Assembly: GCF_910592395.1 (NCBI RefSeq)
Contig: NC_088314.1
Coordinates: forward strand, 11,968,001 to 12,032,000
Length of the DNA: 64,000 nucleotides
Direction: 5' to 3'
Source: Lineus longissimus
Taxonomy: Eukaryota > Nemertea > Pilidiophora > Heteronemertea > Lineidae
The position numbers and the translations under genes are program-made. Below are positions 40,612 to 51,010 of this stretch, in pieces. Positions within the stretch are counted from its first letter, which is position 1. Every line of letters starts with the position of its first letter. The notes beneath the pieces are model-generated. The model saw only the letters and a list, made by a program, of their open reading frames with translations, was not told the origin of the DNA and ran no database searches.

Positions 40612-41549
40612 GGGGCTCTTTTGATTTTGCGATTTGGCCTGCTATCATCAATGGGAATCACTCAGAAGTGCACTCCAAAACGATGGATATGTCTGTTCAC
40701 ATTCACTAACTCCAGAGCTGTTCACCTTGAGATTGCATATGCTTTGGAAACCAATAGTTTTTTAAGCGCATTTTCTTGCATGATAGCCCGGCGAGGAAAA
40801 CCAGAACTTGTTGTATCGGATAACAGTACCAACTTTGTTGGCGCAGAGCGAGAGTTGTGTGAGTTACTGCAAGGGCTAGATCAAGATCGTATAGTTGAAG
40901 ATGCAGCAAATAAGGGAATCAAGTGGAGATTCAACCAACCATGGGGTTCACACCATGGTGGACTATTCGAAGCATTCATCAAATCAACCAAGAGAGTACT
41001 TAAAGCCATTCTAGGGGAGGCAGGAGTAACCGAAGAGGAGTTTCACACAGCGTTGGTTAAGGTGGAAGGTATACTCAACTCCAAACCCCTTTACCTATGG
41101 TGGGAATGATGCCAAAGACAATCCCCTATTGACTCCTAATCATTTTCTAATAGGGCCAGCTGGAGGCCAGCTAGCACCTAGAGTTGCTGAGGATATTGCT
41201 TGCAGTCCCAGGCAAAGGTGGTTGTATACTTAACAATTAATCACGCAAGTGTGGAAGCGCTGGAAAAAAGTTCCTATCTCTCATGCAGACAAGAGGAAAG
41301 TGGTTAGACACGAAGGAGGACCCTCATGTAGGAGACATCGTTCTTGTGGCGGATCCGAGCAATCCAAAAGGAAAGTGGCCGCTTGGGCGCATCGTCGAAA
41401 CGTACCCCTGTCAGGATGGTCACGTTCGAGTGTTATCTGGGGGTAAGACATTTATTAGACCAATCCAAAAACTCTGTTCGCTTGGACGTTAGTCCTAACC
41501 CTACATATCAAGTGGTCAACGCCCCTGCGTCAGACCACGGGGGGGAGGA
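40612..41549 (+). pseudogene. BEL/Pao integrase fragment (copy 2)
   Basis: The plus strand reads FTFTNSRAVHLEIAYAL (with the TRAVH-type motif), SDNSTNFVGAEREL, KWRFNQPWGSHHGGLFE, VEGILNSKPL, then in shifted frames TPNHFLIG-like sequence and a DUF5641 tail (HVGDIVLVADPSNPKGKWPLG). The second catalytic Asp (SDNSTNF) and the catalytic Glu position are visible. It is opposite in orientation and clearly different in sequence from copy 1, so it is a separate element. A G-rich polypurine tract (GGGGGGGAGGA, 41539-41549) ends it. Confidence 0.9.
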
Positions 41550-42103
41550 TGTTCAGGCGCTACCGCCGAAGACAGGCACAACATTAACGGCCCGGGCGGA
41601 ATCGGGTACATGAGCGCACAGAACAAGGATCCTGAAGAATTAGTTTTGGAACTTTCATAGTTGGATTAAAGTGTCGATTTGTCATTTAAAACGGACTCGG
41701 ATGAGCCAGTTAACCTGACAGACTTGTGGATTAGGTTCTAGAGCGAGAAAGATTTTTGAATTTGGAGGGCGAGGACGTTGTTTCAATCAATATTGATCGG
41801 TTTATTCGCCCGTTCTTTCCCCGCGAGTAGTACTCAAGAGTGCGCGCCTTGTGTGATACCAATATACAGCGTGTACCAAAAAACAATCGTATTGTTCTTT
41901 GTATTACGTGTTTGTGCCGTTGATATATATATATTTGCGTGTTTCTGTGTCGCTAAGTATCCCCGCCGACCGGATGATGATTTTATTGAGAATCCCTTTG
42001 ATTGGTTTTATTGATTGTGGCCGTGCGTCAGGCATTTAAGGCAACTTTTGACTTGAGTTTGATATGCGATGTTGATTATCTCCGCTCATTCGTATTATTA
42101 ATA
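41550..42103 (+). repeat. Possible 3' LTR of BEL copy 2, interrupted by a piggyBac MITE
   Basis: The polypurine tract is followed by TGTTCAGGCGCTACC, a plausible LTR start with TG. The AT-rich region then continues to the miniature piggyBac at 42108 and may resume after 42613. No second LTR is in the window, so its length cannot be defined. Confidence 0.35.
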
Positions 42104-42107
42104 TTAA

Positions 42108-42609
42108 CTCTTTCACTGCCAATAATGTCTTAAAACGTTATTGAAAGTAGGTCGCTAAATTTCCAATAACATTTCAAAATGTTATCTTAGTGTTTCATCT
42201 ATTCATCAAAAGTAAACCAAACTATTGATTCTACGTTGATTTAAACCTCCCGCCATGTCTTAGGAGGTGTTCTCGGAAGCATTCGGCTCAATTTCGTCCC
42301 CAGGAAGTGGGTATTTCAAGTCAGGTGAATTGGTGAAGATAGACCAATTTGCGTGATCAGCCTGATTCAAATGGTGATAATGACCAGTCAGTTGGGGGTG
42401 ATGATATAAGTAGTAGTGAAAATGACTCAGGTGATGGAGGGCAGGGGGCGCAGCCTGCTGCAGGTGGGAATCAAGCTGCACGTGGCCAAGGGCGTGGTCG
42501 AAGCCGCTAAAGAGGGCCCTCAGCTCCTGCTACCAAAAAGTGGTAAAAATCGCAAAAATGCTGGCAAGATGGGGGGGAATAACTTAAAATAGGGCTAGCA
42601 GTGAAAGAG
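42108..42609. mobile_element. Miniature piggyBac element with TTAA target duplication
   Basis: The ends are inverted: CTCTTTCACTGCC at the left and, reversed, CTCTTTCACTGCT at the right. They are flanked by TTAA at 42104-42107 and 42610-42613, the exact signature of piggyBac. The interior (about 500 bp) contains an acidic frame remnant (plus strand, around 42394-42500: DDISSSENDSGDGG, then Gly/Gln/Arg-rich) like a piggyBac transposase N-terminus. It is therefore an internal-deletion derivative rather than a random MITE. Confidence 0.9.
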
Positions 42610-42613
42610 TTAA

Positions 42614-43059
42614 TCATTGACCGTCATTTCGTCAATTATTATTGTGTCTTTATCGCGTTGCGTTGCTGTGAACCAATCATTTCACTTCGACTCTGGCTTT
42701 ATTTGATTCTTTTGAAGAATTCGCAAGGGAGAAATTCTTAGGAGCTCTGCTTACGATATGATATTACAACTATAAACTGTATAAGCCTGGATGTGGCCTA
42801 AGACATAGGACGGAATTCGGGAACGAGACAGTGCGCCACGCCCAACATCTGAATTGTTGAAGAACAAGCTTGGCGAGTGATTAAAAAGAGAAACAGGTTA
42901 GTTTATCTAGTAACTTCTCCATTTATTAGTTCGTCGAACTGTCGAGCATACAGTCCACCCGTTGTCGTTAGTGATCGCGACAACACTGATGCAGACGTAC
43001 TACCTAACTTCTTTGTGTCATTGCTCTTAGGGTGGAGTTTCAAAATCGTGGTTCTCCTC
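42614..43059. other. AT-rich spacer, no feature recognised
   Basis: Between the miniature piggyBac and the Helitron fragment. It may be the rest of the BEL LTR or the 5' side of the Helitron. The open frame before 43060 has no motif. Confidence 0.35.
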
Positions 43060-43800
43060 ATGTACATATGGATAGAAGGTGCCCCGACATATGGATCAGC
43101 CTCTGAAGAGGAAGTTGTAAACTACATTGATTCTGTAATTAGCGTATCAGTGAATGTCAGTGAATCAGATAAGCCATTCTTTGCATTACAATATCACAAA
43201 TATTCAAAGAGATGCAGAAAAGATAAACACCGAGTGTGCAGATTTAGATATCCAATGCCACCAATGAGAAGGACTGGAATTTTGGAACCACTAGATCCGG
43301 ATATCGATGAAGAACTTTTGAAAAAGTACAAGGAAAATTTCACAAAAATTTATGAAACATTGAATGAAATTGGCGATAGAAAAGAGGTTGTCCTCACATT
43401 TGATGAATTTCTTAAAGAGTTAGAAATGTCTGAAGATGAGTATCTAGAGCATTCAGTCATCCTCAAAAGTGTTTCTAAAAATAGAACCTACAGAAATTCA
43501 TATCAATCCATACATGAAGCAATTACTTGGTAACCATGACATTCAATTCATTCTCGATGGATGTGTTCTAGCAGTCTACATCATTGCCTACACCTGTAAA
43601 TCCCAAAAGGAATGAGTGCTTTTCTAGACCGCACCGCATCTAAAGAAGCAAAGGCAGTTAAGATGGAACTCAGAGCAGCTGTTCGCCACATGGGAAACAA
43701 ATTTCTAAATTCTGTTGAAATGGGAGCACAAGAAGCAGCATATCTTGTATTACAAATGCCAATGACACGCTGTTCACGAGATAAATACCAATAAACCCAA
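43060..43800 (+). pseudogene. Helitron Rep/helicase fragment
   Basis: The plus frame 42877-43533 carries, from about 43120, VNYIDSVISVSV, QYHKYSKRCRKDKHRVCRF, RYPMPPMRRTGILEPLD and a long acidic Lys/Glu helical stretch. These match the N-terminal/Rep-side region of Helitron helicases, where a CxxH/Cys cluster and a F(N/R)YPxPPM motif are characteristic. Shifted frames continue with LDGCSSAVYI (about 43560) and 43612-43794 (MGNKFLNSVEMGAQEAAYLVLQ, then a RCSRD motif), the standard segment before the helicase. The helicase part and the HUH nuclease are missing. No TC/CTRR ends were located. Confidence 0.85.
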
Positions 43801-43820
43801 GGAACGCCCATTTATATTAA

Positions 43821-44290
43821 GTCTTTCAGTGCCAAGATCGTATACATGTATGATCTATTTATGTACAAAAAATGGTGTCCAAAAGTGCCCACATCGTCAA
43901 TGTACGATCCATTTTGGTTTATTTCTTATAAATGTTCACAGTGAGCACTGCAATCACTTGGGTGTTCCAACGTGTTCTAAATATGGTTTAGATTGTCTGC
44001 GAGCAGTTTAGGGGCAATATAGGTAGGGGGCAAAATCATGCAATGGAGTGGCACGTGAAATACCGGGAAATCCATTGATCATGGCGAGTTCTTCCTAGGA
44101 TGCTCGCTTCATGGCAGATGAAGTAGCAGACTATTTAGCCAACTCAGTTGTGGAAAATATTACGTTGACAGTGATTCATAGCTAAGTGACTATGTGGACA
44201 GTGATAGGCTTAGTGATGGGGCTCAGTCGGAGCCGAAGGATGACGAAATTGAGGACGAAATAAACTAAGACAATTGATAGAAACGCTAGA
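43821..44290 (+). pseudogene. piggyBac remnant: left TIR and acidic N-terminus
   Basis: TTAA at 43817-43820 is followed by GTCTTTCAGTGCC, a piggyBac-type terminal sequence. It is directly downstream of the Helitron fragment, which it appears to interrupt. A plus-strand frame at about 44090-44270 reads MADEVADYLANS and, in another frame, an acidic Asp/Ser/Glu-rich stretch (YVDSDRLSDGAQ, DDEIEDEIN), resembling a piggyBac transposase N-terminus. It is cut at about 44290 where the Penelope-like element begins. Confidence 0.7.
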
Positions 44291-44299
44291 AAAGTATGG

Positions 44300-45562
44300 G
44301 CGTGGTTACCAGGACGTGTTGTCCTTTATGTTGAGTCCTAACGGCGACATAGTGCACAGACGATGGATCCAAAAAGACTCTCTCGAGAGTCTGGTTGCCT
44401 TGACTTGGGCGCCATCTGGAGGGATGTGCATGAACTCAAGGATCGAGATGGTGATGTCTTCCAGGCCATGGTGGTCCGGGAGGTTAAAGTGATGCCCTAT
44501 GACATCAGTGGCGATGTTTTTGTTGACGCTGTAGAAGTGTCCTTGGAAGCGTTCTAGTAGTGAACGCTTGGTTTCGCCCACATATTGTTGTATGTGACAT
44601 TGTAATGCAATAAATAACATCATGTCTCATATAGGTGTAGAGTAGTTTTGTGTCTTGCTAGAATGTCCAAATTGTCTTTTAAAATGACTGTTGGTTGTGT
44701 TAGCGCCGGGTTGAAGGTTGTGACAAAGAAGAAAGGAGCTTTGTCTTCCTCCTGAGTTCCTGTTGTGGTAGGGTCCAGATTGAGAAGAGACTGGCGGTCT
44801 TGCCTGCGTGCCCGTATGAGGGCCGTCTCTATGAGTGGCTTAGAGTAACCTCTGTATCGAAGTGGTGTGCTATCACGAGCACGTGTTTCTCTATGTCTTC
44901 TATGTTAGGACAGATTCTACGGATTCTCAGAAATTGTCCATATGATATGCCATTGAGGCATGACCTGATTTGAGCTGATGAGTATAGAAGGTAATTGTGT
45001 GCATCCGTCGGTTTGGTATACAGATCTGTGTATATTTGTCCGGTGGATGTGACATGGATACGTGTGTCTAAGAATGTGACACTGGTATCCGAAATGTTGG
45101 CAGTGAATTTAATGATTGGATGTTGCGAGTTGAGATTCGTCACAAAATTGTTCACTTCCTCTCTCGTGCATGCGAAGAGGGCGAAGATGTCATCTATGAA
45201 GTGTACCTAGACTAGTTGTTGTTGGGTGAGTGTAGACATGACTTTCCTCGAAGTCTGCCATGAAGAGATTGGCAAAGGATGGTGCAACCTTTGTTCCAAT
45301 GGCTGTTCCTGAGACTTGTAAGTAGTTCTGCGTGTTGAACTGAAAATTGTTTTGTGACAGTACTAGATCATGAAGTTTGATTATAGACTGATTGTTGGGG
45401 CCGTGTTGTTGGCCTCTGTTCCTTAGATGGCGTGCCACAGCTCTTTTGCCCTCCCATATTGGGATGTTTGTGTAAAGAGATGTGACATCGAGAGTGACCA
45501 GTAAAGTCCCAGCTGGGATTTGTCCTAAGGCTGTAATCGTTTGTAGGAAATGGGGGGTGTCC
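44300..45562 (-). pseudogene. Penelope-like element: RT plus GIY-YIG endonuclease
   Basis: Minus-strand pieces run from 45651 to 44306. RT part: VTLDVTSLYTNIP, then GTAIGTKVAPSFANLFMADFEE (45270-45210 region). A catalytic FIDDIF-type block falls at the frame change near 45190, where the sequence shows a GAAGATGTCATCTATG run on the plus strand, and ISDTSVTFLDTRI follows. C-terminal part: QYVGETKRSLLERFQGH and a His-rich helix (44590-44440), the GIY-YIG endonuclease domain found in Penelope-like elements. At least two frame breaks. The N-terminal RT end is cut at 45563 by a TTAA junction. Confidence 0.92.
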
Positions 45563-45566
45563 TTAA

Positions 45567-45760
45567 CCCTTAAGCTGCCTATAGGACGTACGTTGTACGT
45601 CGTCATTTTGGTAAATAATGTGCTATAGAGACGTACAATGTACGTCCCCATATTAAGTATCTACTGTGCCTGGGTCTAATGTTATTTCCAGTTATTAGGA
45701 TGTTTCTCGTACGTCCGATAGGCACATCAGCAATTATAAATTATGCTTACCTAAAATTTC
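45567..45760. mobile_element. piggyBac-like terminal sequence with ACGTAC palindromes
   Basis: TTAA at 45563-45566 is followed by CCCTTAAGCTGCC, a standard piggyBac-type terminal sequence. Sub-terminal palindromes follow: GACGTACGTTGTACGTC (45588-45604) and GACGTACAATGTACGTC (45630-45646). A third, TACGTC, is at 45710. It interrupts the Penelope-like RT. The matching right end was not found in the window, so the element is one-sided or the end is beyond recognition. Confidence 0.65.
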
Positions 45761-45839
45761 GTCAGATGGCAGCACTGGGGTGACTTGATACCTGGATGAC
45801 CAGAAGACGATTTCACAATAATTTGCAAGACAATGGCGT

Positions 45840-46275
45840 CGTCACGACACCGTATCCCGAGTGGTGTGACGACAGGTGCATGTTCTACGCTAGGGTTAAG
45901 AGATGGGAAGAATGGTGAACTCCCCAGCATAAAACATTCAGCAGATATCGCCTGCAAGGGGGGGGGGGAGGAGGAAAAACAAAACTTCCCTGCCTACAAG
46001 CCCCTTCCCAATCCAGGCAGTGGGTGGACTACCGCCTTGTTCCAATGGGTTTAACTGCAGTCCACCTCCGTCTTCCAATACTGTCCCAGTGTGGCATTGA
46101 CCCGCCACCCTCTACTGATCATTCCAAAGCAGAATGGGATCATTTGGGTATTCACATGATCAGTCACGTCACCTCACTCGGAATAACACCGTATCCCGAT
46201 TGGTGTGACGACAGATGCTTGTTCCACGCTAGGGTTAAGAGATGGGAACAATGGCGAACTTCCCCTTTGTCCCAG
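45840..46275. repeat. Direct pair of 85-bp segments about 340 bp apart
   Basis: CACCGTATCCCGAGTGGTGTG at 45851 and CACCGTATCCCGATTGGTGTG at 46189 begin segments that stay closely similar through CGCTAGGGTTAAGAGATGGGAA. This points to a duplicated unit of unknown origin. The GGTTAA word looks like a piggyBac target but no TIR follows. Confidence 0.6.
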
Positions 46276-46855
46276 TACTCACTGTGGACCATCGTTTGCA
46301 CTATAAGTGTTCACACTTCCCACACCCAACACTTATAGAAAAACCCAAACCACACCATTCTCCCAACAAAACCAAAAACCGAAACAACGAAAAGTTGCCA
46401 ATAGAACTGACTATAATAATTTTTGAACAAACGCCACAAAATAATAGTAATACATCCGAACACCGTCAACTTCTACAATTATAACCAGAAACATCATATA
46501 CATTCACCAATCAACTACCTAGTTCTTGCTACGTCTAGCTACAATTTATCTGTATATCTATTTTTAACATTACCAACACGGCCTACGCCTATAGATGTAA
46601 ATTTTTCTATTTCGTATTAGCCAATGCTACTTTTTGCTCTGCTCCAAACTGTTTTCATACTAGTATAATACATCGGAATATCGTACAATATAGATCCAAA
46701 ATATGCCTGCCTAGACGCTCACCATAAATGCCTAAACAAATGATTTCTTAAGCACAGACTCGTCCACAAAATCCTGCGCACTACCTGCTAGGAAAACGTC
46801 ACCAGATACCACACCCTCCATATTTGATGCCTGAGTCATCCTTGAACTTCAAGCA
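46276..46855. other. AT-rich spacer, no feature recognised
   Basis: About 580 bp with no gene or repeat that I can support. It precedes the Ngaro-like element. Confidence 0.35.
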
Positions 46856-48660
46856 TAATGCTTGGCCGAGCCCTCTGTGGACCAACCAACATGCTACATC
46901 GCCGCTGAAATGCTGATCCCCGCGGCCTGGAGACCTACTGCACAACCACTCCTAAAACTGTGGGGTGTTTCCCCTTCATCTATTCCCAATGTAACTAAGT
47001 AATTTCGGAGCCTCCTGTAAATCACATCATACTGCAACGGAGCGTCAAGCACCCTACCACTAGCCATAGGCCTAAACAAGTAGCCCACTTTTAAGCAGAC
47101 CCCCAACTAGACCGCCACTCCCAGATAGCACTCCAATGCTCCGACCGGGCACATTAAATGATCTTTGCATCTTAAGATGGTAAATATGTTTGGTCTGTCA
47201 ACTCGATGAGTCTTACCCCACGTATGACGGATGACAAAGCCCAACTTGTCTGGCAATGATTTTACCTCCTGTGCGATCATCAGACCCACGTCATTTGCCC
47301 TATCACCCCCAAAAGCCATAAGCTTCATCAAAGCCTGGTCCCGTGCCAGAATAAATTTCAAAGAATCAACTACCCCCTCATCATGTAGCCGTCTATCAAT
47401 ATACTGCGCCATCAACTTTACCTTCGGCAAAAACAACAGCTTCGCCTGAACCGGCGCCACCCGAGCAATGCTCTGCTCATCCCTAACCTGACCCATGTAG
47501 ATGGACACTTCATTAGATGAGGCTGGATTTCCCGACCCTGCCAATCAGGCACCACGACGCCCCATACTCTCATACAAAGCCCTCAACTGGGACACCTTCA
47601 CCTTCACTGTACCAAACGCTAATCTTCTGGAACAAAGACAAAGCGGTTTTCTCACGCCAGTCTCCTTACAACTCCTGACATGGATCGCTGTCTCACCCTT
47701 TCCATCACACCATGCCAGAAACAAGCACACCTCATATGGAGAGCATGAAAATAAACTGCTCCCGATCTCAAACAGAAAACATTCTAACTGCACTGCCAAT
47801 CTCGATTTACTAATCTGGTAACTCTCACTACAATGGGCCTCCAATAACTGATCCACCCTACTCCTCAAACCAAACACATCCAGGTGGCCTACTGTTCTTG
47901 ACTGCAAGATAAAACGGACAGCATTAGACACTAAACTTTGTACGATGAACAAAAAACCAGACTCCTAGAGTTGACAGACCCTCGCTACCCATAGTTCACA
48001 TTTCAGATTAAAATCTGTAAAACCTGCCGAGGACGGAGACTCAAGTACCCCACTCTCCCCTACCATGCCCAACCTAGTAATTGATTTTGCATTGCGCTTG
48101 AGCATTGGCCACCAATATGGGGTCTTCCGTGCCTTTGGGACCACAATAGACACTCTTAAAGGCCTAGCGGAATTACTCTGCAGGAGAAAAGCCAAAACCG
48201 CCCCTACCATGCAAAATGGCGGGAAAACATAGTAGTTCTGAGAGTCCAAGCGCACCTTTGACAGAACATTGACTCCTGCTGACTGCGGCAGCGGCCAAGG
48301 AGTGTAATGAGGGAGCACCGTCCCATCTCTGTCTCTCATAACATTCGAATCTAGAGCCATTAGGTCGAAAGTATGCCGCAAATCTGACAAGGATATAGCC
48401 CGAGACGGGGCGTCAGCCGGATTCAGAGCCAAACGGACATACACCAATCTCAAATCACAATTCACTTTGGCCACCCACAGGAATATAGCCTTGATTATCT
48501 TAACCAACGCCAGATCCTTGCTACCTCGGTTCTCTCAAGATTTCATGAGAGCCTGGTTATCAACCCAAACCTCTACTCTCTTGTTGGCGATAATATCTGG
48601 GATTGCCTCTAATGTTTTTAGCTCAGCTGACAAAGTCAGCGGAGCTAGTCAAATAGCTAT
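46856..48660 (-). pseudogene. Ngaro-like retroelement: RNase H and tyrosine recombinase
   Basis: In minus-strand order from 48660: RNase H end (VEVWVDNQALMKS then a stop, DLRLVYVRLALNPADAPSR, the DAPSR motif of Ngaro/DIRS RNase H), a linker with PWPLPQSAGVNV, and an N-terminal core domain (47952-47545, helical). The tyrosine recombinase follows with KLMAFGGDRANDVG (Arg region), a basic KTHRVDRPN segment, GETPHSFRSGCA (His-x-x-Arg) and, after an in-frame TAG, HVGWSTEGSAKHYA with the nucleophilic Tyr at about 46861. The two in-frame TAG codons (47107 and about 46891) and a TGA in RNase H break it. The active-site set is otherwise visible. The RT is missing to the right of 48660. Confidence 0.82.
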
Positions 48661-49879
48661 TCGATTGGTGTCCGTCCTTCCATCCTTCCATCCTTCCATC
48701 TAGCCATCTGAAGACAAAGTTGGGCATTTTGTAATCATACAACCGAGGCACTTCAAATCTAGTCTTGCTTATAAACGCCGCAGAAAATGTTGCTTACGGA
48801 AAAAAATTTGGGCGATTCGACTCAAGTTCAGCTCCCCAGGGGGCAAAATGCGAAAATGAAAAAACAATTTTTGACGCTCTATTCCAGCAGATAAAAGCTT
48901 GAAATAAAGTTAAAAAGGTCTTTATGATACAGAAGTTTTGATATAAAATAGATTAGTGTCGATTTATATCACCAGTTGGCGGTAGTGAGCAAAACTGTTG
49001 TTTGACCCCGGATGATTCCGCTTTAAATTTCCCGCTGAGGTTACCTGGAGTACTCTCATCAAGAAAATGGCGGTGACCTTTTTATTTCTACCGGAGCGAT
49101 GATTTTGTAATAGACAAATTTTCTTTTTTAAGCCTTTACGGAAACGTATTTTGGTGCGAAACTTCACACGTTTATAGAAAAGATCAACGAGAATGTGTTC
49201 AAATTCCCTCATAACGATGAGTTCAACGGAATTTGGTCAAAAAAACCTTCGATGGAGTCAACTTTCTTTGCGAAATTGAAGCGACGACCTCATTATTTAT
49301 CGTAATTTATGCAGATCTGAGTCCAGCTGATGGGTGATATTCTGATTTGTGTTCAAACTATTGGAAACTTCGGAAATTAGTTCTATTAGTTCTACTATTC
49401 TGCTGGAGTATATTATAGCCATTGATGTTGACAGCTAAAAGCACGAAAACTTTGTTCAGGTTTCTCGTCCAATCACGTGACCTCTCCAACACTCGATAAT
49501 GCACTCTTTTCTTCCACATTTTAGGCCAATCTTCGGCATGAACATAAAATCTAATATGCGCAGTACTTAAATCAGATGTTTCTCTCGTTTTGAAAACATT
49601 CCTGGGTAAAATCCATTGAGATTAGCCAAGTTAATCTACTTTTTCCGTGCTTAAAATCTCTGCCGCTGAATTCTATAGATAGAAACTATTAACATCGCGG
49701 CAGTGTGGTTCCCATTGTGCGCCCTCCCACTTCACACCATGTCAGGAAGTTTTACGGAGAGGGAGGGCGTGCGGTAAGAAGAATGGCCAAAATGACGTCA
49801 CATTTTCCTGGCAATGCCTCTTGCCAGACCAGTCAAGCATTGGGAAAGCATCTTTAATTCAGACAACGTTAGAACTAGA
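48661..49879. other. AT-rich DNA with short CCTTCCAT microsatellite
   Basis: 48673-48703 is CCTTCCATCCTTCCATCCTT-type microsatellite at the truncation of the Ngaro-like element. The rest, about 1.1 kb, has no gene or repeat I can support. Short open frames carry no motif. Confidence 0.45.
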
Positions 49880-50919
49880 ATGAAATGGCCAGGGCCATTG
49901 TGCTCACCTCATGTGGAGGAAAGATGGATAAAGAGCATGGTCTTGTGTCATGTAGTGTTAGGTTTGATGTAGGTCCAAGCAATTACAATTTCCCCAAAAT
50001 GGCCAATTTACAGTACATTCGACCTCTGTGACCTTGAAAAGTAGGTCAAATCAAAGAAGACCCGGGTGACACATTGAATGGTTGTTAGAATTAGATGTAC
50101 CTATGATATAAAATTGGTGCCAATCGGGCAAGTCATTACTAGGAATAATGGCATTTTGAAGAATTAAGGATTTGGCCCCCTCCCTGGAGGCCAAACGGCA
50201 AATCAGATCGCACCAAACTTCGGTACCTGAGATCACCTGACCAAGGGGTACATGTGTACTTAATTTGTGATCAATAGTCATTGCAGTTAAGAAACGTGCC
50301 ATAGTAACGGCCTGACGGCGAATTTAGGCCATTTGACCTCTGTGACCTTGACAAGAAGGTCAAATTAAAAACCTGTGTGACATATACTGTATGGTGGTTA
50401 GATGTACCCATGATATCAAATTGGTGGCAATCGGGCAAGAAGTTAAGGAATAATCACATTTTTAAGGTTTTTGGATTTTGCCCCCTGGTGGTCAAGTGGT
50501 GAATCATATTGGACCAAACTTTGGTCCCTGAGATCACCTGACTAAGGGGTAAATGTGTACCAAATTTGGTATCAATAGTCATTGCAGTTTAGAAACGTGC
50601 CATCATTACATCCTAACGGCTAATTTACACCATTTGACCTCTGTGACCTTGAAAAGGAGGTCAAATCAAAAACCCGGAGGATATATGATGCACCTTTGCT
50701 AGAAGTACCTACCATATTTTTTTCAAAATTTCCTGACTACTATTAAGGGAGATATTGCATATTTTCACTTTTAACGTTTGGCCCCCTGGTGGCCAAACCA
50801 TGAAACGAATCGGACCGAAAACTTGGTCTCCCAGGTGTCATTACATAAGGGTACATGTGTACCAAGTTTCAACTCAATAGCTCCAACAGTTACGAAACGT
50901 GCCCTGCTAACGGACGACG

Positions 50920-50954
<35 letters not shown>

Positions 50955-51010
50955 ACGACGGACGCCACGGTATGGGATAAGCTCACCTCTGCTAAGAGGT
51001 GAGCTAAAAA
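49880..51010. mobile_element. 1.13-kb repeat, copy A (MITE-like, with internal 300-bp repeat and CGA microsatellite)
   Basis: Starts ATGAAATGGCCAGGGCC and ends AGAGGTGAGCTAAAA. Both termini contain GCTCACCTC in inverted orientation, so it has short inverted ends. Inside, a CATTTGACCTCTGTGACCTT unit repeats about every 300 bp three times, each followed by AAATC and later by GAAACGTGCCAT. It ends with a (CGA)n run that creates spurious poly-Arg/Asp frames. The second copy is at 52715. Confidence 0.85.

Noticed and set aside
50771-51002. Arg-rich and Asp-rich open frames on both strands in the 1.13-kb repeat
   Set aside because: They are made by the (CGA)n microsatellite at the end of the repeat, occur equally in copy B, and have no motif.
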